Source: Halomonas sp. 7T
Lineage (GTDB): Bacteria; Pseudomonadota; Gammaproteobacteria; Pseudomonadales; Halomonadaceae
Length of the DNA: 64,000 bases
Assembly: GCF_025643255.1 (NCBI RefSeq)
Contig: NZ_CP087112.1
Location: 930,001-994,000, forward strand
Direction: 5' to 3'
Below, piece by piece: positions 48,553 to 57,409 of the stretch (position 1 is its first letter; every line of letters begins with the position of its first letter). Below the pieces are notes generated by a model. The model had not been told where the DNA came from and did not search any database. It saw only the letters and a program-made list of their open reading frames with translations. A program made the position numbers and the translations under genes.

Positions 48553-48558
48553 TATACT
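48553..48558 (+). promoter_or_regulatory. Candidate -10 box of the secreted-repeat gene
   Basis: TATACT lies 23 bases before ATG 48581, after a small GCCTG/CAGGC stem. No good -35 is visible at 16-18 bases, so it may need an activator, or the gene may be read through from the TonB operon. Confidence 0.35.
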
Positions 48559-48580
48559 CTCACCAACGTAAAGAAGTGCT

Positions 48581-49501
48581 ATGAATAACACTATTCGCCG
48601 GGGCCATTTCCGCGCATTTGCTTTTATATCAGCGGGCTTAACAGCAGGGTTGCTCGCCTCAGGGTATGCGTACGCCCAAGAGCGCAATCTCACGCTTTCT
48701 CCCGGTTTCATGCCGGATCCTATGCAGCGCACATTTGTATCTGGCGGTGGGCAGGAGGCTAGCCAAATGTTCGGTCTCGATATGCAAGGAACCGCATGCT
48801 CTGGCAGTATTTCGCAGACACCTGATCATGTCATGACGCTCACGGATGGTTTTGATTTTTTAAGAGTGTGGAATCAGTCAGATGCGGACACCACGCTCAT
48901 TATAGATGGCCCAGGTCGTTTCTTGCTGTGTGATGATGACGGTGGCAGCGGCTTAAACGAGTCGATAGAGCATAGTAACTGGAGGGCAGGGGAGTACCGT
49001 ATCTACGTTGGTAGTTATAGCGGCGGTGTACACAGCTACGATCTGTTTGTCAGCGAGCTTTCGGGCGGAACCGCAGGCAACTCCGACACCACTGAAAGTC
49101 GCCATCTATCAATTGCCCCTGGCTTTACGCCGGACCCATGGCGAGTAAGCTTTGTATCAGGGGGAGCGCAAAATGCATCGTCTATGTTTGAAACCGACAT
49201 GCGTGGTAATCATTGCCGAGGCAATATCGCCAGTACGCCTGATCATGAAATGCGGCTAGATGCGCCGTTCTCCTATTTGCAACTTTGGACGCAAGCGGAT
49301 GGGGACACCACATTAATTGTTGATGGTCCTGGAAAGTTCTTGTTATGCGACGATGATGGCGGTAATGGGCTTAATGAGCATATTGAGCATGCGAACTGGC
49401 CTGCCGGTGATTACCGCATTTACGTAGGAAGCTACAGTGATAGTTATTTGAACTATCAGCTGAGCATTTCAGAACTACGCTCTAATGGCCCAGGCCGCTA
49501 G
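48581..49501 (+). CDS. Secreted protein with two PPC-like repeat domains, unrecognised
   Basis: A 306-residue exported protein I cannot name. A signal peptide (about 1-32, ending GYAYA before QER) is followed by two copies of a domain of about 125 residues, at 36-160 and 175-299, offset by 139. Both copies carry PGFxPDP, FVSGGxQxAS, TPDH, DTTLI-DGPG-FLLCDDDGG, GLNE-IEH, AG-YRIYVGSYS and SEL. Each copy has two cysteines (73 and 117; 212 and 256), which could form disulfides in the periplasm. The DTTL-DDDGG-AGxYxIxVGSYS pattern resembles bacterial pre-peptidase C-terminal domains, and the aspartates suggest calcium. It may ride on the TonB operon or stand alone. Weakly related proteins may exist, but I know no function. 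Confidence 0.75.
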   Translation: MNNTIRRGHFRAFAFISAGLTAGLLASGYAYAQERNLTLSPGFMPDPMQRTFVSGGGQEASQMFGLDMQGTACSGSISQTPDHVMTLTDGFDFLRVWNQSDADTTLIIDGPGRFLLCDDDGGSGLNESIEHSNWRAGEYRIYVGSYSGGVHSYDLFVSELSGGTAGNSDTTESRHLSIAPGFTPDPWRVSFVSGGAQNASSMFETDMRGNHCRGNIASTPDHEMRLDAPFSYLQLWTQADGDTTLIVDGPGKFLLCDDDGGNGLNEHIEHANWPAGDYRIYVGSYSDSYLNYQLSISELRSNGPGR

Positions 49502-49522
49502 TGCTAACTTTAGCGCTTACTT

Positions 49523-49550
49523 GCCGCCGGGTTGATGAACACCCGGCGGT
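49523..49550. terminator. Stem-loop between the secreted-repeat gene and xthA
   Basis: CCGCCGGGT (49524-49532), an eight-base loop, ACCCGGCGG (49541-49549): a perfect 9-bp GC-rich stem between convergent genes. There is no T tract, so it may be a weak or factor-assisted terminator. Confidence 0.55.
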
Positions 49551-49563
49551 GCCTGCTTGTCGT

Positions 49564-50400
49564 TTAGTGTTCACTAAGCTTAAGCTGAAGTGAAAAATCG
49601 CTCCAGACGGGGGCGTGGTCGGAAGGCCGCTCCATACCGCGCAGTGCATAATCAATGCCCGCATTGGTGACGCACTCGGCAAGCGGTGTAGATACCAGAA
49701 TATAGTCAATACGCAGGCCGCGCTTGGGCTCGCGATCAAACCCTTTGGAGCGATAGTCAAACCAGCTGAACCACTCACTGTTATCCGGGTGGCACAGACG
49801 ATAGCTGTCGCTAAGCCCCCACGCTTTAATGCCCTCCAGCCATTCGCGTTCGACGGGCTGAAAGCTGGTTTTACCTTCGCGCAACCAGCGTTTGCGGTTC
49901 GGCTCACCAATCCCGATATCCTGATCTTCTGGCGATATGTTGAAATCACCCATCACCACCAGCTGCTCGTCTGGGCGGTGGTGCTGGTGAAGCAAGCTAG
50001 CCAGCTGTTGATAGAAGCGTTCCTTATGGGGAAACTTAGTCGGGTGCTCAACGTTTTCACCCTGGGGGAAGTAGCCGTTCCAAACGGTGACAGCTTCGCC
50101 ATTATCCGCGACGAGTTGCACGCCGATCATTCGGCGTTGGGCGTCTTCCTCATCATCAGGAAAGCCATAAAGCACCGCTTGTGGCTTCTGCCGGCACAGT
50201 AAGGCAACCCCATAATGCCCCTTTTGACCGTAATAAAAAACGTGATAGCCCATGGCTTCCACGTCAGCGAGAGGAAACTCGCTATCTTGTACTTTGGTTT
50301 CTTGCAGGCCAATGACATCAGGCTGCTGCGTATCAATCAGCGCTTGAAGTTGATGCAGTCGTGCCCGGATGCCATTGATATTGAACGAGACCAAACGCAT
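49564..50400 (-). CDS. xthA: Exonuclease III family AP endonuclease
   Basis: A 278-residue member of the exonuclease III family, which nicks DNA at abasic sites and removes 3'-blocking groups. Signatures are [32 protein letters not shown] (metal-binding E), [62 protein letters not shown] and the C-terminal [10 protein letters not shown]. Length matches the E. coli enzyme (268). It starts at the stop of a small basic gene (TAATG), so the two are translationally coupled. Confidence 0.94.
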   Translation of the reverse strand: MRLVSFNINGIRARLHQLQALIDTQQPDVIGLQETKVQDSEFPLADVEAMGYHVFYYGQKGHYGVALLCRQKPQAVLYGFPDDEEDAQRRMIGVQLVADNGEAVTVWNGYFPQGENVEHPTKFPHKERFYQQLASLLHQHHRPDEQLVVMGDFNISPEDQDIGIGEPNRKRWLREGKTSFQPVEREWLEGIKAWGLSDSYRLCHPDNSEWFSWFDYRSKGFDREPKRGLRIDYILVSTPLAECVTNAGIDYALRGMERPSDHAPVWSDFSLQLKLSEH

Positions 50401-50648
50401 TAAGAACGCTCTCCAGACGGATTGTCTCCTTCTTTTTCAGGATGAATAGCGATATTCTGGCCCTCCTGCTGACGTGCCAGTTTACGCACCGCTTGAAGCT
50501 TACGCTGCTGCTGTTTTTTTGCCACAAAGCGGCGCGATGAGGTCACTTGGTCTGGGTTGTCGTGGCGCCATTTCTTATAATCTTTACGACGCCCTGTGCG
50601 GATAGTGACTTTATCCGCGAGTGAACGAGTCTTTTTCTTACGCGTCAT
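50400..50648 (-). CDS. Small basic protein of unknown function, coupled to xthA
   Basis: An 82-residue, very basic protein ([20 protein letters not shown], then [23 protein letters not shown]) with an acidic polar tail. I do not recognise the family. The basic helix-rich character suggests nucleic-acid or ribosome binding. Its stop overlaps the xthA ATG, and GGAGCG lies before its own ATG, so it should be translated. It could be linked functionally to base-excision repair, or simply share the transcript. Confidence 0.7.
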   Translation of the reverse strand: MTRKKKTRSLADKVTIRTGRRKDYKKWRHDNPDQVTSSRRFVAKKQQQRKLQAVRKLARQQEGQNIAIHPEKEGDNPSGERS

Positions 50649-50793
50649 GTCGCGCTCCTTGGGTTAATTTATGCGCCATTCTAACAGGCTAGCGCACTCC
50701 TTCGACAGCAGAGCGCGCTCTTATCGCCAACCCCTGGTACAATGCGCACGTCAAGATGCCTAACCTCCACAGCAATGGACAGATACATAGCCT

Positions 50794-52068
50794 ATGAGCG
50801 AGACGGAACAGACCACAGCATCGGCCCAGAACCGCAAGCCTAAACGTCGCCGTCGGAAACCGCGTCGCCGTCAGTCGAACTGGGATCTTCGTCAGTTTCA
50901 GGTGCCTGCCGTGGCCGGCAAATGGCGCTTTCATGACTTTGATCTGCCGCTGCCATTAATGCGCGCTATACATGCCCAAGGGTTTGAATACTGCACGCCG
51001 ATCCAAGCGGAAGCCCTTCGTCAAACGCTGCTAGGCGGCGATATTGTCGGTAAGGCGCAAACCGGGACGGGTAAAACGGCTGCGTTTTTAATTTCGGTAC
51101 TGGCCTATTTCTTGGAAGAGCCAACCCCGGATGGTCAGAAGTCGGGCGCTCCCCGCGCACTGATTATTGCGCCTACCCGCGAGCTGGCGCTGCAAATTGA
51201 AAAAGATGCCAAAGCCCTCGCACGGTTCACCCAGCTCAATGTCGCAAGCGTTGTGGGTGGGATGGACTATCAAAAGCAGCGCGACAGCCTGGGCAAGAAA
51301 ATCGATATCTTGGTCGCCACGCCTGGCCGCCTGCTAGATTTTCATCAGAAACGCGATATCGACCTTTCAGAAGTGGAAGTGCTGGTGCTGGATGAAGCGG
51401 ATCGCATGCTATCCATGGGGTTTATTCCCGATGTGAAGCGGATTATTCGTTATACGCCTAAGAAAGAGGAGCGCCAAACCTTCCTTTTCTCGGCGACCTT
51501 CACCGACGATATTCTGAGCTTGGCGAGTCAGTGGACGCTAAATCCTGCCCATGTAGAGATAGAAGCAACCGTTGAAAATCAGGCAGATATCGATCAGCGC
51601 GTCTATTTAGTCTCTGACGATGATAAAGAGCGCCTGCTGGTGAATCTGCTTGAGCAAGAGAGCTTCGAGCGGGTCATGGTGTTTGGTAATCGCCGCGATC
51701 TCGTGCGTAAGTTAGATAGCCTTCTCAAGAAAGCGGGGGTTAGCGTTGCCATGCTGTCGGGCGATGTGCCGCAGAACCAGCGTATCAAAACCCTTGAAAG
51801 CTTCCGCGAGGGAGCGATTCAAGTGCTGGTGGCTACTGATGTCGCCGGGCGCGGCATTCATATTGAAGACGTCAGCCATGTGATCAACTACACCTTGCCG
51901 GAAGACCCGGAAGACTACGTTCATCGTATTGGCCGTACTGGCCGTGCCGGGGCAAAAGGCGTCTCGATTAGCTTTGTAGGTGAAGAGGATGCATTCTCCT
52001 TGCCTGAGATCGAACGCTATATCAATGGCAAGCTTCCCTGCGAGCACCCGCCGGAAGGCATGCTGTAA
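50794..52068 (+). CDS. rhlB: DEAD-box RNA helicase RhlB-like
   Basis: A 424-residue DEAD-box helicase. After an arginine/lysine-rich N-terminus ([14 protein letters not shown], about residues 14-27) the Q motif is [26 protein letters not shown], motif [44 protein letters not shown] and [10 protein letters not shown]. The FxxF-D-L-P-L-M-x-A-I-x-x-x-G-F-x-Y-CTPIQ pattern fits the RhlB branch of pseudomonads, a degradosome-associated helicase. The rne gene is in the same window but far away. It lies 5 bases before dinG, so the two share a transcript. Confidence 0.85.
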   Translation: MSETEQTTASAQNRKPKRRRRKPRRRQSNWDLRQFQVPAVAGKWRFHDFDLPLPLMRAIHAQGFEYCTPIQAEALRQTLLGGDIVGKAQTGTGKTAAFLISVLAYFLEEPTPDGQKSGAPRALIIAPTRELALQIEKDAKALARFTQLNVASVVGGMDYQKQRDSLGKKIDILVATPGRLLDFHQKRDIDLSEVEVLVLDEADRMLSMGFIPDVKRIIRYTPKKEERQTFLFSATFTDDILSLASQWTLNPAHVEIEATVENQADIDQRVYLVSDDDKERLLVNLLEQESFERVMVFGNRRDLVRKLDSLLKKAGVSVAMLSGDVPQNQRIKTLESFREGAIQVLVATDVAGRGIHIEDVSHVINYTLPEDPEDYVHRIGRTGRAGAKGVSISFVGEEDAFSLPEIERYINGKLPCEHPPEGML

Positions 52069-52073
52069 CACGC

Positions 52074-54203
52074 ATGCTGGACAACGGCTTAAAAAGCGAT
52101 ATTCAGCAAGCCTATCGTAGCGTGGTGGAAAAGCTAGAGCTGACACCTCGCTACGGGCAGCGGTTAATGATCGCAGAAATTGCCCGTACGCTCGGTGGGA
52201 TTGAGCAAGATAGCGAAGGTAAGCGCACCAACGACAGCCATGTCTGTGTGTTGGAAGCGGGTACCGGTACCGGGAAAACCCTCGCCTATTTAATTGCCGC
52301 GCTGCCCATTGCCAAGGCCCAGGGCAAACGCCTGATCGTCTCCACGGCAACGGTGGCGCTGCAAGAGCAGGTGTTGAACCAGGATCTGCCCTCCCTTGCT
52401 AGCCACAGCGGCATTGCATTTCGCTACGCCCTTGCCAAAGGGCGTGGGCGTTATGTGTGTGTGGCGCGCCTTGATCAAGCCCTGGAAGGCAGTGAACCTA
52501 ACCCCACTCTCTCGCTATTTGAGCAGTCGCTTCAGGCGGAAAGCAGCGACTTTACCGTGATCGCGAGTGACATGGCGGAGTCCTACGGTAAAGGGGACTG
52601 GGAAGGGGATCGCGATAACTGGCCGCAATCCATCGACGATGCCCACTGGCGGCGCTTAACGGTAGATCATCGCCAATGTACCGGCAGGCGTTGTGGGCAT
52701 TTTGGCGCTTGTGCGTTCTTTCGTTCCCGACGTGAGCTTGAAGATGCCGATGTTATCGTTGCTAACCATGATCTAGTGCTAGCCGACTTGGCGCTCGGTG
52801 GTGGTGCTATTTTGCCAGACCCCGCAAACTGTATTTTTGTGTTTGACGAAGGGCATCACCTGCCCGATAAAGCGCTGTCTCATTTTGCCCATCGTTTTGC
52901 GGTGCATGGCTGTTTGCGCTGGTTAAAAACCCTCAAAAGCAGTTTGACGGATCTCCACCAGGCGTTGGCAGTGCAGCCAACGGTGGCGCGCTTACTGGCT
53001 AGCTTGCCAGAATTAATGCATGGTTTAGAGCCCGCGCTGGGTGATGTGTTCAGCGTGGGGCATCAGCTGGCAGGGCGGCCCAATGGGCTAGGTGATGAAG
53101 AGACCCTTCATCAGTTCCGCTTTGAGAAAGGCCAGATTCCCGATGCGTTACGCGAGCAGGCGCAGCAGTTGCTGGTCATGTTTGCCACACTATCGCGCTG
53201 CTTGGAAAGCATCAGCGATATTCTTAGGGAAAGTCTCGATCCAGACAAGCAAACGGGCTTGGATCGAGAGCAGGCTGAAACGTGGTTGCCGTTGGTAGCA
53301 CTGCTTCACGGTCGTGCACTTGAGGCTCATGCGCTTTGGCAAGCGTTTAGCGAGCAGGATGCGGCTAATGTGCCGCCCAGTGCCCGTTGGATCACGCTGA
53401 GTCGTGTTGCGGGCGAGCCGGAAATCGAGTTTTCGGCCAGTCCTGTGTCAGCAGCACATACCCTTGCAAAACATCTGTGGGGGCGCTGCCATGGTGCGGT
53501 AGTAACGTCAGCAACACTTACCGCGCTAGGACGCTTTGAGCGAATCCAAGAGCGCGCTGGGTTAGCAAATCGCTACCGCTATCAGGCCTTGCCAAGTCCC
53601 TTTGATTACGCCAATGCCATTCTACGCGTTCCCAAAGAAGCAACGGATCCCAGTGATCGTGATGCCCATGAGAGTGCCATTATTTCCTTTGTGGCCCAAT
53701 TGGAATATAGCGAAGCCGCGCTGGTGCTGTTTTCTTCCCGGGCGCAGCTACGCGCCGTAGAAAAAGCGTTGCCTGCGGCGACCAAGGGGCGTGTGTTAGC
53801 GCAGGATGCACTGCCTAAACGCGAATTGCTTGAGCGCCACCGTGCGGCGGTCGATGAGGGCAATGGCAGCATCATTTTTGGCTTGGCCAGTTTTGCAGAA
53901 GGTATCGACTTGCCCGGTGACTATCTCACCCATGTGGTGATCACCCGTCTGCCGTTTGCAGTACCCGATGATCCGGTGGGAGCCACGCTGGCCGAATGGA
54001 TTGAAAGCCAAGGCGGGAATCCGTTTATGCGGATCAGTGTTCCAGACGCATCGATTAAACTTGTGCAGGCCTGTGGGCGCTTAATTCGCAAAGAGAGTGA
54101 TCGTGGAGTGATTACGCTGCTGGATCGCCGTGTGATTACGCGGCGTTACGGCCAAGCGCTGCTGGATGCGCTGCCGCCTTTCAAACGCGATATCCAAGCT
54201 TAG
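52074..54203 (+). CDS. dinG: ATP-dependent DNA helicase DinG
   Basis: A 709-residue XPD-like superfamily 2 helicase that unwinds DNA 5'-3', including R-loops and D-loops. Motif I is EAGTGTGKTLAYLIAALP, II FVFDEGHHL, and the later motifs SFAEGIDLPGDYLTHVVITRLPF and LVQACGRLIRKESDRGVITLLDRR are XPD-type. The iron-sulfur cluster ligands are in RQCTGRRCGHFGACAFFRSRRELEDADVIVANH. In E. coli dinG is SOS-regulated; I see no LexA box here, and it is transcribed with rhlB. Confidence 0.93.
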   Translation: MLDNGLKSDIQQAYRSVVEKLELTPRYGQRLMIAEIARTLGGIEQDSEGKRTNDSHVCVLEAGTGTGKTLAYLIAALPIAKAQGKRLIVSTATVALQEQVLNQDLPSLASHSGIAFRYALAKGRGRYVCVARLDQALEGSEPNPTLSLFEQSLQAESSDFTVIASDMAESYGKGDWEGDRDNWPQSIDDAHWRRLTVDHRQCTGRRCGHFGACAFFRSRRELEDADVIVANHDLVLADLALGGGAILPDPANCIFVFDEGHHLPDKALSHFAHRFAVHGCLRWLKTLKSSLTDLHQALAVQPTVARLLASLPELMHGLEPALGDVFSVGHQLAGRPNGLGDEETLHQFRFEKGQIPDALREQAQQLLVMFATLSRCLESISDILRESLDPDKQTGLDREQAETWLPLVALLHGRALEAHALWQAFSEQDAANVPPSARWITLSRVAGEPEIEFSASPVSAAHTLAKHLWGRCHGAVVTSATLTALGRFERIQERAGLANRYRYQALPSPFDYANAILRVPKEATDPSDRDAHESAIISFVAQLEYSEAALVLFSSRAQLRAVEKALPAATKGRVLAQDALPKRELLERHRAAVDEGNGSIIFGLASFAEGIDLPGDYLTHVVITRLPFAVPDDPVGATLAEWIESQGGNPFMRISVPDASIKLVQACGRLIRKESDRGVITLLDRRVITRRYGQALLDALPPFKRDIQA

Positions 54204-54230
54204 TCGGCTGGGTTTGGGTACTGGCCATAA

Positions 54231-54267
54231 AAAACGTCCCGCCAAGCCTACGCTCTGCGGGACGCTT
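54231..54267 (-). terminator. Terminator between dinG and the DAHP synthase gene
   Basis: CGTCCCGC (54235-54242) pairs with GCGGGACG (54257-54264) with an A tract on the left, which reads as a T tract for the minus-strand aro gene. It is 20 bases after that gene's stop. Confidence 0.75.
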
Positions 54268-54283
54268 TAACGGCAATGGGGTG

Positions 54284-55360
54284 TTATTGGGCGATGCGCT
54301 TTGCCAATACCGGCGCCAGTTTCTCGTTCATGCGAGTAAAGGTTTCAACCGTTGTATCCCAGTCGATGCAGGCGTCGGTGATAGAAACACCGTACTGAAG
54401 GTCGCTTAAGTTTGCGGGTACTTTTTGATTGCCCCAACCGATATTGGATTCAACCATTAAGCCAACAATCGAAGTGTTGCCCTCTAAAATCTGGTTAGTC
54501 ACATTTTCCAGTACTAACGGCTGTAGGGCAGCGTCTTTGTTGGAGTTCGCGTGAGAGCAGTCGATCATGATGTTGGCAGAAAGGTTAGCTTTCTTCAGCT
54601 CTTTCTCGGCCAGGGCAACGCTAACGCTATCGTAGTTAGGCTTGCCGTTGCCGCCACGCAGTACGGCATGGCCGTAAGCGTTGCCGCGAGTGCGAATAAT
54701 AGCGACTTGGCCTGACTGATTGATGCCCAGGAAGTTATGAGGATGGGCAACGGATTCTAGTGCATTGATCGCTACATCCAGGCTGCCGTCGGTGCCGTTT
54801 TTGAAGCCGACGGGGCAGGAGAGGCCCGACGCCATTTCCCGATGGGTCTGAGACTCTGTGGTGCGCGCGCCAACCGCTGACCAGCTGATACAGTCTTGTA
54901 GATACTGGGGTGAAATGGGGTCGAGTGCTTCGGTCGCCAGTGGTAAGCCCATTTCAGCTAGATCCACCAGTAGCTTGCGGGCAATATGAAGCCCTTCGTC
55001 AATCTCAAACGAGTCATTGAGGTGCGGGTCGTTGATCAAGCCTTTCCAGCCAACCGTGGTGCGAGGTTTTTCAAAATAGACGCGCATCACAATGTACAGG
55101 CTGTCGTTGACTTGGTCGGCCAGCTTGCGTAAACGGCGGGCGTAATCCAGCGCGGCGTCAACATCGTGAATAGAGCATGGCCCTACGACGACAAGTAGGC
55201 GGGGGTCTTTACCGTCTAAAATATTCTGGATGGTAGTGCGCCCTTCAATTACCGAACGCTCGGCGGTTTCGGTCAGAGGGATGGCGTTTTTTAGTGCTTC
55301 GGGGGTGGTAAGAACGTCCTGGGCAAGGACGTTAAGGTTACTAACCTGCTGATCAGACAT
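54284..55360 (-). CDS. 3-deoxy-7-phosphoheptulonate synthase (class I DAHP synthase)
   Basis: A 358-residue class I enzyme that joins phosphoenolpyruvate and erythrose 4-phosphate at the entry to aromatic amino-acid synthesis. VVGPCSIHDVDAALDYARRL, RVYFEKPRTTVGWKGLINDPHL, GARTTESQTHREMASGLSCPVGFKNGTDG and IMIDCSHANSNKD are signatures. Which of Tyr, Phe or Trp inhibits it cannot be read with confidence, so I give no symbol. The TTG at 55387 also opens the frame; ATG 55360 gives the usual N-terminus. It is divergent from rpoE and unrelated to the stress operon. Confidence 0.93.
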   Translation of the reverse strand: MSDQQVSNLNVLAQDVLTTPEALKNAIPLTETAERSVIEGRTTIQNILDGKDPRLLVVVGPCSIHDVDAALDYARRLRKLADQVNDSLYIVMRVYFEKPRTTVGWKGLINDPHLNDSFEIDEGLHIARKLLVDLAEMGLPLATEALDPISPQYLQDCISWSAVGARTTESQTHREMASGLSCPVGFKNGTDGSLDVAINALESVAHPHNFLGINQSGQVAIIRTRGNAYGHAVLRGGNGKPNYDSVSVALAEKELKKANLSANIMIDCSHANSNKDAALQPLVLENVTNQILEGNTSIVGLMVESNIGWGNQKVPANLSDLQYGVSITDACIDWDTTVETFTRMNEKLAPVLAKRIAQ

Positions 55361-55435
55361 CGTGCTACCTGTATGCGCGGTGGTCAAAAGTGGCCTCTAC
55401 TATGGCGTGTGAGGGGAGTAAAAATCAATTGTTGC

Positions 55436-55464
55436 GGAACTTGATTAGCTAAGAAAGTGTCAGC
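55436..55464 (+). promoter_or_regulatory. Candidate sigma-E/AlgU autoregulatory promoter of rpoE
   Basis: GGAACTT (55436-55442), 17 bases, TCAGC (55460-55464). The AlgU consensus is GAACTT-N16-17-TCTGA; the -35 is perfect and the -10 matches at T, C and G. It is about 300 bases before the rpoE start. AlgU promoters of this kind drive positive autoregulation of algU in Pseudomonas. Confidence 0.6.
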
Positions 55465-55562
55465 CTCAACGCTTAGTAAGCCGGTGCCGGTCGTTGCGAG
55501 CCTGTTTCCATTACAAGGGTTTCGTCAATGAGGCTAAGCGCTTGATGCGCTGAACAGAACGC

Positions 55563-55592
55563 GTAACACTAAGCATTATGTAACACTAAGCA
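55563..55592 (+). repeat. Tandem 13-base direct repeat upstream of rpoE
   Basis: GTAACACTAAGCA occurs at 55563-55575 and again at 55580-55592, a period of 17. It lies between the sigma-E-like promoter and the rpoE start. It could be a binding site for a regulator, or a local duplication; I do not know a factor with this site. Confidence 0.55.
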
Positions 55593-55765
55593 CTATTGAA
55601 AATTAATCACATAAAGCGCAGAGGGCACAATGTTGCCATCTGATACCATCATTATTACTAATTAATGCCCAAGGGACGCTATGCTGCTTGCTGTGAAGGC
55701 CCGCGTAAAAGGGCAAAAAATATCCCAGGTTCGATGTCTGTCGTACAAGCAGGAGGAGCGTGTGA

Positions 55766-56371
55766 ATGGGCACTCGTGAAACAGACCAACAGCTTGTTGA
55801 ACGTGCCCAGAAAGGCGATACCCGTGCGTTTGATCTACTGGTCAAAAAATACCAGCATAAGATTATTGGTTTGATTGGTCGCTATGTGCACGATCACTCC
55901 GAGGTGCAGGACGTTGCCCAAGAGGCATTTATTAAAGCGTATCGGGCGCTTGGCAAGTTTCGCGCCGAAAGTGCGTTTTACACCTGGATGTATCGGATTG
56001 CGATAAACACCGCCAAAAACCACTTGGTTTCCAGAGGGCGGCGACCGCCGGGCAGTGACCTGGACATTGTTGATGCTGAAATTGTCGATCAAAGCGGTCG
56101 CTTGGCAGATGCTGAGTCTCCTGAAGCGGCTATTGCGCGCGACCAGCTTGAAGCGGCGGTGTATGAAGCCATTGAGCAGCTGCCAGAAGATTTGCGCACC
56201 GCGATCACGCTGCGAGAGCTAGATGGACTTGCTTATGAAGATATTGCCCAAGTCATGCAGTGCCCCGTAGGCACGGTGCGTTCGCGTATTTTCCGCGCCC
56301 GTGAGGCGGTTGATGAGCACATTCGTCCGCTGGTTACCACCGCGCGTAATAGTCGTGATGAGTCGCAGTAG
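55766..56371 (+). CDS. rpoE: RNA polymerase sigma factor RpoE/AlgU
   Basis: A 201-residue extracytoplasmic-function sigma factor. Region 2 is seen in TDQQLVERAQKGDTRAFDLLVKKYQHKIIGLIGRYVHDHSEVQDVAQEAFIKAYRALGKFRAESAFYTWMYRIAINTAKNHL and region 4 in LPEDLRTAITLRELDGLAYEDIAQVMQCPVGTVRSRIFRARE. It is very close to Pseudomonas AlgU/E. coli RpoE and directs the envelope-stress response. Anti-sigma RseA, RseB and RseC, and the protease MucD, follow. AGGAGGAG before ATG 55766 fixes the start. Confidence 0.96.
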   Translation: MGTRETDQQLVERAQKGDTRAFDLLVKKYQHKIIGLIGRYVHDHSEVQDVAQEAFIKAYRALGKFRAESAFYTWMYRIAINTAKNHLVSRGRRPPGSDLDIVDAEIVDQSGRLADAESPEAAIARDQLEAAVYEAIEQLPEDLRTAITLRELDGLAYEDIAQVMQCPVGTVRSRIFRAREAVDEHIRPLVTTARNSRDESQ

Positions 56372-56641
56372 AGCCGTCTCGACTTTGGTGGCGCGTTAGC
56401 GTTTTGATGACGGAAACCTGCTTTGCTGACACATTATTTTACGTTTTTTCTTTTTTTATGAACTGTCAGCCAAGAGAAGCGTCATAGCCCTGGACGGTAG
56501 ATTTGAAATGAGGTCTTTGATCTAGAATTTTTGCAAACATTTTTTGCAATAGGGTATTGGCCTGTGGAGCGGTCGTGGTGGTCTGTATTGTTTGCAGTCT
56601 TGCCTTGGCGCTCCTTCTAACACAGTGTGAGGGTGTGAAGT

Positions 56642-57373
56642 ATGAGTCAAAACACACGGGAATCGCTTTCGGCGTTAATGGATAGTGAAAGCGATGAGCT
56701 TGAACTGCGCCGAGTGTTAAAGTCGTTGCCTGATGACAGTGACGCGGCTGAGACGTGGCGACGTTATCACCTAGCGCGCAGCATGATGCAGCGTGAACGC
56801 GAAGTGGACGTGAGTGTTGACCTCTCCGCAGGCATTATGGAACGGCTACGTGACGAGCCAGCGCCATCGCTAGGCGATGAGCAGCAAGCCATGCCCGCTA
56901 GGTCGAGTGGCATATCATTCGCCCGAGGCGCGGGTGTTGCTGCGGCGGTATCGCTAATGGTGATTACAGGTGTGCAATTCCTGGGCAGCAATAACAGCTC
57001 TCAAGAGCAGGACGCAGGCAATTTTGCCGCTACCCCTTCAGCGGGAGCTCAAGTACAGCCGGTAAGCTTAGCGTCGTCTCAGCCCGCTACCGCACCTGCC
57101 TCCAGCATGCCAATGTTCGAACCTACTCCATTTCGTATCAATGGTCAGGGTGGTAACAGCGGTCTTATGAACGTTAGTGAGGCTGGCTTTTCTGGGCCTG
57201 CCGCATCGCAGAGTGTGATGTCTCATCAGAGTGCTTCTATCGATATTGATCAAATTCGCTTGCTGCAAAGCTACTTAGAGCAGCATGCACAAGGCGCAGC
57301 GAGCGGCAATGCTGATAGCTGGATGCCACTGATGCGCTCTTCCTCTGTAACAGAGCCGCTGGGCCAGCGTTAA
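56642..57373 (+). CDS. rseA: Anti-sigma-E factor RseA (MucA)
   Basis: A 243-residue inner-membrane anti-sigma factor. The N-terminal cytoplasmic domain binds RpoE (RESLSALMDSESDELELRRVLKSLPDDSDAAETWRRYHLARSMMQ), one membrane helix follows (about 95-117, GVAAAVSLMVITGVQFLG) and a periplasmic domain rich in Ser, Ala and Gln ends in a helix (DIDQIRLLQSYLEQHAQGA). Stress leads to its stepwise proteolysis by DegS and RseP, freeing RpoE. The 270-base gap to rpoE is larger than usual. Confidence 0.92.
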   Translation: MSQNTRESLSALMDSESDELELRRVLKSLPDDSDAAETWRRYHLARSMMQREREVDVSVDLSAGIMERLRDEPAPSLGDEQQAMPARSSGISFARGAGVAAAVSLMVITGVQFLGSNNSSQEQDAGNFAATPSAGAQVQPVSLASSQPATAPASSMPMFEPTPFRINGQGGNSGLMNVSEAGFSGPAASQSVMSHQSASIDIDQIRLLQSYLEQHAQGAASGNADSWMPLMRSSSVTEPLGQR

Positions 57374-57409
57374 TCACTGACTAGCGAGCGTCCACGGTGT
57401 TCAGCAGGT

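Larger units (their letters stand above)
55361..55765. other. aro-rpoE divergent intergenic region
   Basis: About 400 bases with no convincing gene; the frame open from 55665 is an overlapping shadow of the rpoE start. It must hold promoters for both genes. On the plus strand a sigma-E-like element lies at 55436-55464, and a 13-base direct repeat at 55563-55575 and 55580-55592; both have their own entries. The AGGAGGAG at 55751-55758 is an excellent ribosome site for rpoE. Confidence 0.6.

Noticed and set aside
50649..52073. A LexA box for the rhlB-dinG transcript
   Set aside because: I looked for a CTG-N10-CAG palindrome upstream because dinG is SOS-controlled in E. coli, and saw none.
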